Of a DNA stretch of 64,000 nt, positions 55,870 through 63,537 are shown one piece after another. The notes beneath the pieces are model-generated. The model saw only the letters and a list, made by a program, of their open reading frames with translations, made no database searches and was not told the DNA's origin. Origin of the DNA: Microbacterium hydrocarbonoxydans. GTDB taxonomy: Bacteria > Actinomycetota > Actinomycetes > Actinomycetales > Microbacteriaceae. The DNA is taken from contig NZ_FNSQ01000005.1 of assembly GCF_900105205.1 (NCBI RefSeq), forward strand, positions 868,001 through 932,000, in the 5' to 3' direction. The position numbers and the translations under genes were made by a program. Each line of letters begins with the position of its first letter. Position 1 is the first letter of the stretch.

Positions 55870-57051
55870 ATGGCTTTAGGTCTGAGAAGCGAACGCGAGT
55901 CCCGCGTGATGCGTCTCGGCAAGGGTGAACGACTGGTCGCGATCGAGCGGATCTTCGTTCTCGCGATCATCGGAACGATCCTGGTGGTCGATGTCGTCGG
56001 ACTTTTCCTCCCTTCGGAGGCCGGTCTTCTCGACACTGCGATCGGTATCGCCTCCACGGCGGTCCTCGCCCTCTATCTCTGGTCGCCTCTCTATGCGACA
56101 TGTGCGCTCGCGCTCGTGTTCGCACTCTCGTTCCTCACCGGCACTGAGGCTTACGTCTTGACAGCCGCCGCTTTCGCGGCCGGACTGATCATGCGTCTGG
56201 GGTGGAATTCCCTGATCCTCTCGTACGCCGGGCTGTTCCTCCTCGCGACCTCACTCGTCGCGATGGTGGACACGGACGACCCCATCAACATCGCGATCTA
56301 CCTCGTCACCGCAGCCGTCTCCGGGGCTGTCGGCTTCGCACTCCGCGCGGCCTTCGCCCGGGGAAGTCGGCTGGAGCAGCAACTGGCCGAGAAAGCCGAG
56401 CAGGAACGGCAGGCTGTGCTCGCCGAGCGACGCTGGATCGCCGGCGAACTGCACGACAGCATCGCGCACCACCTCACGGTGGTGTCGTTGCACGTGCAGA
56501 TGCTCGACGACGATCGCACGAGCAGTGACTCTCAGGAAGCGATTCGGATCGCCGCCCGCAAGGCGATGACCGACCTCCGCTTCGTGATCGACCTCGCCGA
56601 CGACGGCCCCCGCTCCGAGGGGATGCCGTCGGGCGACCTGGCCGCGTCCATCGACGAGGCCAAGGAGGAGTTCGAGTCCGCAGGACACTCCGTCGCGCTC
56701 AGCGGTGACCCCACCGACGAGCGCATCCCGCGCGCGGCCGAGATCATCCTCGCGCGCATCATGCGCGAGTCCGCCACCAACGTGCTCAAGTACGCGGGTC
56801 GCGGAGAGGTCGAGATCAGGCTCGACGTGGACGACGACGTGGTGGGGATGACGATCAGCAGCCCGCTGTCCGTCACCCCGCGTCGCGAGCTGTCCTCCAG
56901 CCGCACCGGCATCGGACGGATGGCGGAACGCGTCCTCGGTGCGAGCGGCGAGTTCGACGCCGGCGAAGTGGACGGCCGCTGGGTCGTATCCGCTCGGCTG
57001 CCACTGGTGCGGGCGCCCGAAGCCCGCGCCGAGCAGTCCAGAAAGAAGTGA
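55870..57051 (+). CDS. Membrane sensor histidine kinase (HisKA_3 type)
   Basis: A 393-residue kinase. Five or six helices fill residues 28-161 with very short loops and no outer sensory domain, so the signal is probably read within or at the membrane. A coiled linker follows, then the H box AGELHDSIAHHLTVVSLH with H195, and the ATPase N box RIMRESATNVLKYAG with N304; the G box is reduced (SRTGIGRMAERVLG). AGGAG lies ten bases before the ATG. Its partner is the divergent response regulator. Confidence 0.88.
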   Translation: MALGLRSERESRVMRLGKGERLVAIERIFVLAIIGTILVVDVVGLFLPSEAGLLDTAIGIASTAVLALYLWSPLYATCALALVFALSFLTGTEAYVLTAAAFAAGLIMRLGWNSLILSYAGLFLLATSLVAMVDTDDPINIAIYLVTAAVSGAVGFALRAAFARGSRLEQQLAEKAEQERQAVLAERRWIAGELHDSIAHHLTVVSLHVQMLDDDRTSSDSQEAIRIAARKAMTDLRFVIDLADDGPRSEGMPSGDLAASIDEAKEEFESAGHSVALSGDPTDERIPRAAEIILARIMRESATNVLKYAGRGEVEIRLDVDDDVVGMTISSPLSVTPRRELSSSRTGIGRMAERVLGASGEFDAGEVDGRWVVSARLPLVRAPEARAEQSRKK

Positions 57052-57084
57052 ACTCGATATCGGAATACCGGTATGCGATCTCGA

Positions 57085-57108
57085 ACTCCCGCGGAATCCC
57101 GCGGGAGT
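57085..57108 (+). terminator. Terminator hairpin after the kinase gene
   Basis: ACTCCCGCGG-AATC-CCGCGGGAGT is a perfect 10-base stem with a 4-base loop, 34 bases after the kinase stop. Confidence 0.6.
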
Positions 57109-57120
57109 CGGTCCCAACAC

Positions 57121-57270
57121 TAGACGAAAGTCTATGCAAGGTCTCGACTATAGACCGTGTTCCATGGTGTAGTCGGCGGCTTACATTGGGTATACCCCAG
57201 AAATAGCGCATCCCCAGCGCTGTGATCGCGAGCGCGGTCTTGGAATCTGATCCCCATCGCGCTCGCGATC
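57121..57270. other. Structured non-coding stretch in a 520-base gap
   Basis: The gap 57052-57571 has no convincing gene. It contains TAGAC-GAAA-GTCTA (57121-57134), GGTCT-N7-AGACC (57140-57156), the palindrome GGGTATACCC (57188-57197) and a 13-base perfect hairpin stem (GATCGCGAGCGCG at 57224-57236 with 57258-57270, loop 21). The AGACC half-sites repeat those upstream of the peptide gene. Confidence 0.45.
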
Positions 57271-57571
57271 GGCTTCTCTCCTCACGGAGAACGTGCCGGT
57301 CCCGCTGTGGGATCATCGCCCGGTGGTCTGCAGCCTACGCGTCGGCGAACCCGTCCTGAACGCCCGGTGAACTTCGCCGCGGCGTGTGCCCGAGGCGCCT
57401 CACGCGGTGTCAGGGTTGCTCGAGAGCACTCGAACGACCTGAAGGACCCCATGACACTCCGCGCCGCAGCACCCGTCACCGCGGACGACCCTCGGCACCG
57501 TCTCCCGGTTCGAGGACGCGCGTCGCGCGGACCGTCGTCTTCCCGCCCCTCGACGTGAGAGAGCGTGCGAC

Positions 57572-58705
57572 ATGGGTACGCTTCTGATCCGTCCGCCAGG
57601 CCACCGGCGGGATGTGGCACTGCGACCCGCCGCGACGGCCATGGTGTGGATCGGAGAAGGGCACGCGCACGAGACGATCGCCGTTCCCGGGGTCGCGCTC
57701 GGCGACCATGATGCGCTCGTCGCCGTGGAGATGTCCACGGTCTGCGCGTCGGACGTGCGCACCGTGCTCGGGCAGGCTCCGAGTCCGACTCCGCTCGTGC
57801 TCGGACACGAGAGCGTCGGTCGGGTGATCGCGATCGGCGACGCCGGCGTGACGGCCGTCGACGGCGGTCCACTGCGGATCGGGGACCGGGTCGTGTGGTC
57901 GGCCACCGTGTCCTGCGACGCCTGCGACCGGTGCCTGGCCGGGCTCACGCAGAAGTGCCGCACGCTCGGAGCCTACGGCCGCGACAGGATCGGCATCCAC
58001 GGTGATCTCACCGGGGCGTTCTCCACGCACATGCAGCTCCGCGCCGGGACGAGGATCGTTCGGGTCCCGGAGTCGTTGCCGGCAGCTGTGCTCTCGCCGG
58101 CGTCCTGTGCGACAGCCACCGCGTGGGCGGCGGTGTCCAGGGCGGCGCGCGACCACGATCTCGATGGCGCCGTCGTGCGCATCTACGGCGCAGGACTGGT
58201 GGGTCTTTCTGCCGCAGCGATCGCCGTCGAGCAGGGAGCACTCGTCGAGATGGTCGATCCCGACCCGGTCCGTCTCGCCTGGGCCTCGCGTTTCGGGGCG
58301 CGACACCACCGCGTCGAGCACGACCTCGATTCACCGGACGCATCGACCGGAGCTGATGCTGCGCCGGTCGTCGTCATCGAGACGTCGGGCTGTGCGGCGG
58401 CGAAGGCGATCGACAGCGTCGCCGCCGGCGGGATCGTGGTGCTGGCGGGCGAATACCTCCCCGCGTCTGTGCTCGGTCTCGACGCCGAGAGCCTTGTGAG
58501 CCGCCTGGTGACAGTCGTCGGCCTGCGTGGTTGCACCGGTGCGGACCTGGTCGAGGCCGTCGCGTTCCTCGCCGGCCGCGGGCGCGCGTATCCATTCGCG
58601 GAAGCGGTGGGAGACGTGCGATCGCTGGCCGAGATCGACGAGGCGATCGCCGCAGCATCCGCACCGGGCGCACCACTGCGGATCGGACTGGTGCCTGGGC
58701 GCTGA
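57572..58705 (+). CDS. Zinc-dependent alcohol dehydrogenase (phosphonate-pathway-like subgroup)
   Basis: A 377-residue medium-chain dehydrogenase. Zinc ligands are in STVCASDVRT and LGHESVGRV, the structural site is CDACDRCLAGLTQKC and the Rossmann loop is YGAGLVGLSAAA. The opening MVWIGEGHAHE resembles the alcohol dehydrogenases found beside phosphonate catabolism genes, but no phosphonate gene is in view. GAGAGAG precedes the ATG. It has its own promoter region after the structured gap. Confidence 0.8.
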   Translation: MGTLLIRPPGHRRDVALRPAATAMVWIGEGHAHETIAVPGVALGDHDALVAVEMSTVCASDVRTVLGQAPSPTPLVLGHESVGRVIAIGDAGVTAVDGGPLRIGDRVVWSATVSCDACDRCLAGLTQKCRTLGAYGRDRIGIHGDLTGAFSTHMQLRAGTRIVRVPESLPAAVLSPASCATATAWAAVSRAARDHDLDGAVVRIYGAGLVGLSAAAIAVEQGALVEMVDPDPVRLAWASRFGARHHRVEHDLDSPDASTGADAAPVVVIETSGCAAAKAIDSVAAGGIVVLAGEYLPASVLGLDAESLVSRLVTVVGLRGCTGADLVEAVAFLAGRGRAYPFAEAVGDVRSLAEIDEAIAAASAPGAPLRIGLVPGR

Positions 58706-58720
58706 GCAGCAGCCGGACGG

Positions 58721-59230
58721 TCAGCCCGCGGCTGCTCCGCCGCGCCGGGGACCAGCGGGACGGATGGCCTCCGCATGGAACTCGAGCAACCGCGTCGCGG
58801 CGTCGACCGTCTCGTCGAGCACCTCGGTGGGTTCGCCGGTGAGCGCGAGCATCCGGTGTCCCACGCCCTCCGCCGTCGCCCATCCGAGGTAGACCGTCCC
58901 TGGCTCATGTCCGCCCTCAGGACCGGGGCCCCCGACGCCTGTCGTCGAGACGCAGACGTCGGCGTCGAAGAGACGGCGCCCGTTCTCGGCCAGCTGCTCT
59001 GCGCACTCCGGAGAGCACGGATCGGTGCCAGGGGTGAGACCCAGGAGGCGCTCCTTGACATCCGTGAGGTAGGCGACGACTCCACCGGCGAACCAGTTCC
59101 CGGCACCCTCGCCCGCGCCGACCGTGCTCGCCAGTCGTCCCGAAGTCAGGGACTCCACGACGCAGATGCGCAGACCACGCTCCTCGGCGACCTGGCTCAG
59201 ACGCTCCAGAGCCGACTGATCGTCTGTCAC
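58721..59230 (-). CDS. CinA C-terminal domain protein (NMN amidohydrolase, PncC type)
   Basis: A 169-residue stand-alone PncC/CinA_C domain that deamidates nicotinamide mononucleotide in pyridine-nucleotide salvage. Motifs are CVVESLTSGRLASTVGAG, VVAYLTDVKERLLGL and STTGVGGPGPEGGHEPGTVY. The start is GTG overlapping the stop of the FHA gene (GTGA), so the two are translated together, though no functional tie is obvious. Confidence 0.88.
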   Translation of the reverse strand: MTDDQSALERLSQVAEERGLRICVVESLTSGRLASTVGAGEGAGNWFAGGVVAYLTDVKERLLGLTPGTDPCSPECAEQLAENGRRLFDADVCVSTTGVGGPGPEGGHEPGTVYLGWATAEGVGHRMLALTGEPTEVLDETVDAATRLLEFHAEAIRPAGPRRGGAAAG

Positions 59231-59748
59231 TTCTCTTCTGCGGAGTCCGCGTGAGTCGGAGCGTCGGTCTCGACGCCCCCCTCATCGGAGTAGTCGGGGC
59301 GTTCGGGCTGCAGGGGCTGATCGGAGTACTCGCCGCCCAGGCGCCCGCCGTAGGGGCGACCGTGGTCGGCGAACTCCTCGCGGGCGTAGACCAGGGTCCA
59401 TTCGCCCACGGTGAAGCGCGCACCGGTGCGGAGGGTCTGCATCCGCTCGCCGGGGTGGGTGGCGTCGGCATCCGGATTGGCGTTCATCTCGCCCTCGCCG
59501 TGCATGTCGAGCACGTACTCGTCACGCTCGTCGTGCGTGATCGTCGCGTGCACGGGGTCTGCGCCGTCGAGGCGCAGCTCGTTATCGGCGGCCGAGCCGA
59601 TCCGCACGACATCCGCCTCCAAGGCGAACTCGGCGCGCTCGCCGTCGCGCGTGATGCGCAGGTGCGGATTGCCCGCGCCGAACTCCGCGTGGGTCGTCTC
59701 GGGGGTGTAGCCCTCGTCCGAGCGTTCGTCGATGTGTCGTGCGTTCAT
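59227..59748 (-). CDS. FHA-domain protein
   Basis: A 173-residue protein whose centre (residues about 30-130) is a forkhead-associated domain: DVVRIGSAADNELRL with R49, G51 and S52, then VHATITHDERDEYVLDMHGE with H67. FHA domains bind phosphothreonine. Both ends are acidic and disordered. GAGGAGG precedes ATG 59748. The partner kinase is not in the window. Confidence 0.75.
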   Translation of the reverse strand: MNARHIDERSDEGYTPETTHAEFGAGNPHLRITRDGERAEFALEADVVRIGSAADNELRLDGADPVHATITHDERDEYVLDMHGEGEMNANPDADATHPGERMQTLRTGARFTVGEWTLVYAREEFADHGRPYGGRLGGEYSDQPLQPERPDYSDEGGVETDAPTHADSAEEK

Positions 59749-59940
59749 GGTCACGCCTCCTCGCATTCGAAGTCAGCTTACGGGTGCACGCGAGGTGGTC
59801 GGAGGGGGTTGACTTCGGCGTCTCCGATCCTCAGTCTCGGGAGGTCGGCGATCGCCCCGGCGGTCGAGACCGAGCGGCTGGAGCGAGCTCGGAAAGTTCC
59901 CATATGCTCGAAAGAGAGATTGTGCAGAGGAGGGCCTCAC

Positions 59941-60288
59941 GTGGGCAAGTTCATCTACGAGGGCAGCGTCAAGACCGAGATCGAGGATCGCGCTCTCACC
60001 CACCTGCAGCTCGTCATCACAGCGAAGCTGCGCAGGGCCGAGCCGTTCCCGTTCAGCTGGCGCGAGGACGCGAGCGTCGGCGGCGGACGCACCACGGTCT
60101 GGATCCAGCCGGGGAGCTCTCTGGTCTTCAAGTACTTCGGCAGCCGGCAGCCGTCGGTGAACCGCGCCTGGGTCGATGCCCTCGCATTCACGGCCAACGC
60201 ACCGAGCGGCCTCTACCTGGTGCCGGAACCGCAGGACAGCGCCGGCGCACCGGGTGCCGGTGAGGTTCCCGCCGCCCCAGGGCCCTGA
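59941..60288 (+). CDS. DUF7882-like small protein (copy 2)
   Basis: A 115-residue protein starting VGKFIYEGSV at a GTG after GAGGAGGG. It matches the protein at 14717-15055 nearly residue for residue through EIEDRALTHLQLVITAKLRR, VGGGRTTVW and SSLVFKY, and differs in the Pro/Ala tail. The function is unknown. Confidence 0.78.
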   Translation: MGKFIYEGSVKTEIEDRALTHLQLVITAKLRRAEPFPFSWREDASVGGGRTTVWIQPGSSLVFKYFGSRQPSVNRAWVDALAFTANAPSGLYLVPEPQDSAGAPGAGEVPAAPGP

Positions 60289-60440
60289 GTCGACTCCTGC
60301 CCTGAGTCGACAGAGACCTTCGCTGCGCCCGCCTCGCGTTCGTCGATGATCGGCGTGCTTGTCAACCCCCTGCCGCCCTCTCCTGCCCGCCGCGAGTCTC
60401 GATGGACACCCATCACCGACCGCGAGGACGAGGAGACATC

Positions 60441-61325
60441 ATGGCCGACAGCACGCCCGACCCCCGGAGCCAGCATCGCGAAGAGGGCTTCCCCGGACAG
60501 CAGCAGGATCAGCCCGGCCTGACGGATGAGACGCGTCCGGATCCCGACCACGGCGAGACGTCGTACGAAGGACACGGGCGTCTGCAGGGGCGCCGCGCTC
60601 TCATCACGGGCGGCGACTCGGGTATCGGTCGAGCCGTGGCGATCGCCTATGCGAGAGAAGGCGCCGACGTCGCGATCGTCCACATGCCGGAGGAGCATGA
60701 GGATGCCGATGCGACGCTCGACCTCGTCCGCGCCGAGGGCCGCACGGGTGTGGGCCTTGCCGGGGACCTGCGGGACGAGGGCTTCGCCACCGAGGTGGTC
60801 ACCCGCACCAGGGAGGAGCTCGGCGGTCTCGACGTGGTCGTTCTGAACGCCGCGTATCAGCACGATATCGACGGTTTCGAGAACCTCGAGACGGAGCAGA
60901 TGCGGCGCGTGTTCGAGACCAACCTGTTCGGACTCCTGTACTCCGCGAGGGCCGCCTACCCGCACCTCGAATCCGGCGCGAGCATCATCGTGACAGCATC
61001 CGTGCAGGCGTTCGAGCCGTCGCCCGGCCTGATCGACTACGCCATGACGAAGGCCGCCCAGGTGGCGTTCGTCAAGGCTCTCGCCGAGGAGGCGGGGGAG
61101 CGCGGCATCCGTGTGAACGCGGTCGCCCCCGGTCCGATCTGGACGCCTTTGATCCCGGCGACCGGCTGGGACGAGGAGCGACTGAACAGCTTCGGGAAGG
61201 ACACGCCCCTCGGACGGGCCGGCCAGCCCGCCGAGCTCGCCGGCGCTTACGTGTACCTCGCCTCCGCCGAGTCGTCGTACACGTCCGGATCGGTGATCGC
61301 GGTGACCGGAGGCAAGCACCTCTGA
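60441..61325 (+). CDS. SDR oxidoreductase (YghA / glucose-dehydrogenase-like)
   Basis: A 294-residue SDR with a 50-residue polar N-terminal extension (FPGQQQDQPGLTDETRPDPD) typical of YghA-like, stress-linked SDRs. The Rossmann loop is TGGDSGIGRAV, NAAYQHD replaces the NAG site and the catalytic residues are in SVQ...YAMTK. NAD(P)-dependent sugar or aldehyde oxidation is likely. GAGGACGAGGAG precedes the ATG. Confidence 0.87.
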   Translation: MADSTPDPRSQHREEGFPGQQQDQPGLTDETRPDPDHGETSYEGHGRLQGRRALITGGDSGIGRAVAIAYAREGADVAIVHMPEEHEDADATLDLVRAEGRTGVGLAGDLRDEGFATEVVTRTREELGGLDVVVLNAAYQHDIDGFENLETEQMRRVFETNLFGLLYSARAAYPHLESGASIIVTASVQAFEPSPGLIDYAMTKAAQVAFVKALAEEAGERGIRVNAVAPGPIWTPLIPATGWDEERLNSFGKDTPLGRAGQPAELAGAYVYLASAESSYTSGSVIAVTGGKHL

Positions 61326-61333
61326 TCGCGCCG

Positions 61334-61339
61334 TAGGCT
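61334..61339 (+). promoter_or_regulatory. -10 box of a leaderless promoter
   Basis: TAGGCT ends seven bases before the GTG at 61347. Confidence 0.45.
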
Positions 61340-61346
61340 GGGCGGC

Positions 61347-62297
61347 GTGCAGCCGTCGTCGTCCCGTCCTCTGGTGGGCGTCGCGCTCGTCATCGGCTCG
61401 TGCCTGTCGCTGCCGTTCGGCGCGGCGGTCGCCGCCCAGCTGTTCCCGGTGCTCGGCCCGTGGGGTGTGACGTCGCTCCGCGTCGCGATCGCCGCACTGC
61501 TGCTCGTCGTCATCGTGCGCCCCCGCCCCGCGCGGTGGAGTCGGACGCAGTGGCTCGCTGCGGTGTTGTTCGGCCTGTCGCTCGCGGGCATGAACGGCTT
61601 CTTCTACGCCGCGATCGACCGCATCCCGCTGGGGCCGGCGGTCGCGATCGAGTTCCTCGGACCGCTGGTCCTCGCCGCCGTCCTCACCCGCCGCCTGGCC
61701 GATGCCGCCTGGGTGGGGGTGGCCCTGCTCGGCATGGTGCTGCTCGGCGTCGACGGATTGATCGGCGCGGAGCCTCTGGATCCGCTCGGCCTGCTGTTCG
61801 TCCTGGTCGCGGCCGCGTTCTGGGCGATGTACATCCGGATGAGCGCCCGTGTGGGGGCGCTCATCCCCGGCAGCAGCGGGCTGGCGGTGGGCCTCGTCGT
61901 CGCTGCCGTGCTGCTCATCCCGGTCGGGGTGCCGGCAGCGGTCACCCTCACCGGCGATCTGCAGCTGCTGCTGCTCGCCGCCGTGACCGCCGTGCTGTCG
62001 TCGGTGATCCCGTACAGCTTCGAACTGGCCGCGCTCCGCCGCCTGCCGCAGCGCGTGTTCGGTGTGCTGCTGAGCCTCGAACCCGCGTTCGCCACGCTCG
62101 CCGGGTGGCTGATCCTCGGACAGAGCGCGACCCCGCTGCGGATGCTCGCGATCGCCCTCGTGGTCGCGGCCAGCGTCGGCACCACGCTCGGCGTCCGGCG
62201 ACGGCGTCGCCGCGCGGATGCCGAGCGCGCCGAGAGCGATGCCGAGCGCGACGACGAGGGCGGGCCGTTCACGGCTCCGATCCCTCTCCCCGACTAG
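61347..62297 (+). CDS. EamA/RhtA-type DMT exporter
   Basis: A 316-residue transporter with ten helices in two EamA repeats; PLGPAVAIEFLGPLVLAAVL and RRLPQRVFGVLLSLEPAFAT are the RhtA-type (Thr/homoserine efflux) signatures. The tail of about 35 residues is Arg- and Asp-rich. It starts with GTG at leaderless spacing, 21 bases after the SDR stop. Confidence 0.85.
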   Translation: MQPSSSRPLVGVALVIGSCLSLPFGAAVAAQLFPVLGPWGVTSLRVAIAALLLVVIVRPRPARWSRTQWLAAVLFGLSLAGMNGFFYAAIDRIPLGPAVAIEFLGPLVLAAVLTRRLADAAWVGVALLGMVLLGVDGLIGAEPLDPLGLLFVLVAAAFWAMYIRMSARVGALIPGSSGLAVGLVVAAVLLIPVGVPAAVTLTGDLQLLLLAAVTAVLSSVIPYSFELAALRRLPQRVFGVLLSLEPAFATLAGWLILGQSATPLRMLAIALVVAASVGTTLGVRRRRRRADAERAESDAERDDEGGPFTAPIPLPD

Positions 62298-62309
62298 ACG
62301 AGCGAGGCC

Positions 62310-63122
62310 TCAGGCTGCGACCGCCCCCTTTCCGGCCCTCTTGTCGGCCCTGGTGCCGGATGTCGCCGTGCTCGGTGCGGACGTCGGCAGCGGGTAGCGC
62401 CGGCGCAGCAGCATCCGCTGGACCAGTGTCCAGACGACCGTCACGGTGAGGTACAGCGCGGCGGCGAGCGGCACGAAGGCCGCGAACACCGCAGTGAGGT
62501 AGTGCAGCGCTCCGGCGATCCGCACCATCGTCGGGGAGTTCAGCGGTGAGTCGTCCTCGGCCGGGGCCGGGCGGAACACCCGCCTGCTGATCTCCGCCAC
62601 GGCGATCATCACGACGACGAGGGCGCCGAACACGATGAGCGTGGCCGCTGACGCGTCGCCGCCGAACACCGCTGACACGAGACTGGTGCCCAACGGAGCG
62701 CCGAACAGGTCATGGCTGAGCAGATCGTTCGGATGGCCGGCGATCTCGGTGCGGATGAAGAGGGTGTACAGGATGCCGACGATCGGCGCCTGCGCGAGCA
62801 CCGGCAGCATGCCCGCGAACGGAGACGTGTTCTCGGAGCGATAGAGCTCGAGCATCTCCTTCTGCAGTCGTTCGGGGTTCTTCTTGTGGCGGCGCTGAAG
62901 CTCGCGCAGCCGCGGCGCGAGGCGCGCCCTGGTCTGCTCCGCTCGCGCCTGGGAGATCCCGACGGGGATCAGGAGGGCGCGGACGAGCAGGGTGACGAGC
63001 ACCACGGCGAGGGCCGCGGCGGATGCGCCGGCGAAGGGTGCGACGAGGGTAGAGAGTCCGGCGAGAGCGCCGTACGCGCCGTCGAGGAGGGCGGCGAGGG
63101 GCGGGAAGGCGAAGATGTCCAT
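62310..63122 (-). CDS. YidC/Oxa1-like membrane insertase (accessory paralogue)
   Basis: A 270-residue insertase with the Oxa1 core of five helices; the hydrophilic groove Arg is in LVTLLVRALLIPVGISQARA, the cytoplasmic coiled hairpin is RLAPRLRELQRRHKKNPERL and FIRTEIAGHPNDLLSHDLFG is the outer loop. The usual rnpA-yidC-jag-rsmG neighbourhood is absent, so this is a second copy. It lies downstream of a small membrane protein on the same strand, which I recall as a common partner. Confidence 0.83.
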   Translation of the reverse strand: MDIFAFPPLAALLDGAYGALAGLSTLVAPFAGASAAALAVVLVTLLVRALLIPVGISQARAEQTRARLAPRLRELQRRHKKNPERLQKEMLELYRSENTSPFAGMLPVLAQAPIVGILYTLFIRTEIAGHPNDLLSHDLFGAPLGTSLVSAVFGGDASAATLIVFGALVVVMIAVAEISRRVFRPAPAEDDSPLNSPTMVRIAGALHYLTAVFAAFVPLAAALYLTVTVVWTLVQRMLLRRRYPLPTSAPSTATSGTRADKRAGKGAVAA

Positions 63123-63184
63123 GAGTGTCCGTTCGTGGGTCGGGAAGGGTCGGCGAAAGCCGCGCGGTCCCTCACGAGGACGGA

Positions 63185-63457
63185 CTACGCGGCGACGGCG
63201 ACTCCCGGCGCACGGGGGCGCGGGTGACCCGCGGCATCAGGATCGCTCTGTGCGAGCAGCGTCGAGACGTCGATCGCACGCTGAGGGTGCGGAGAGGTCC
63301 CCGCCGTCGGCGGCACGAGGCTCAGCGCGACGACGAGAGTGAGCGTTGCCAGGGCGACGAGGGCGATGGCGACGCCGACGGCTGCGGCATCCGGCAGCGC
63401 GACGAGGCCGAGCGCGGACGCGACGAAGCCGAGCATCCGCCCGAACCACTCACCCAT
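63185..63457 (-). CDS. Small membrane protein next to YidC (DUF6412-like)
   Basis: A 90-residue protein with two hydrophobic helices (MLGFVASALGLVALPDAAAV, then VAIALVALATLTLVVALSLV) and a Pro-rich tail (PHPQRAIDVSTLLAQSDPDA). ATG at 63457 is chosen because AGGAG ends six bases before it and touches the ATG at 63463. I associate this build with DUF6412, seen beside accessory YidC genes; this is from memory. Confidence 0.62.
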   Translation of the reverse strand: MGEWFGRMLGFVASALGLVALPDAAAVGVAIALVALATLTLVVALSLVPPTAGTSPHPQRAIDVSTLLAQSDPDAAGHPRPRAPGVAVAA

Positions 63458-63525
63458 GCACATCTCCTGATCGTTGCTTCGACGGTACCACCCGTCATCC
63501 CCGCCCGCTCCGGTCACGACGGGGA

Positions 63526-63531
63526 TAGCCT
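63526..63531 (+). promoter_or_regulatory. -10 box of a leaderless promoter
   Basis: TAGCCT ends six bases before the ATG at 63538. Confidence 0.4.
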
Positions 63532-63537
63532 CGAGGC

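Noticed and set aside
57134..57172. Second short peptide frame (12 codons) after the kinase
   Set aside because: No Shine-Dalgarno precedes its ATG, and the bases are better explained by the AGACC/GGTCT inverted repeats.
57307..57558. Plus-strand frame of 83 codons in the gap before the alcohol dehydrogenase
   Set aside because: No ribosome site, biased Arg/Pro/Ser content and overlap with several equally open frames; treated as non-coding.
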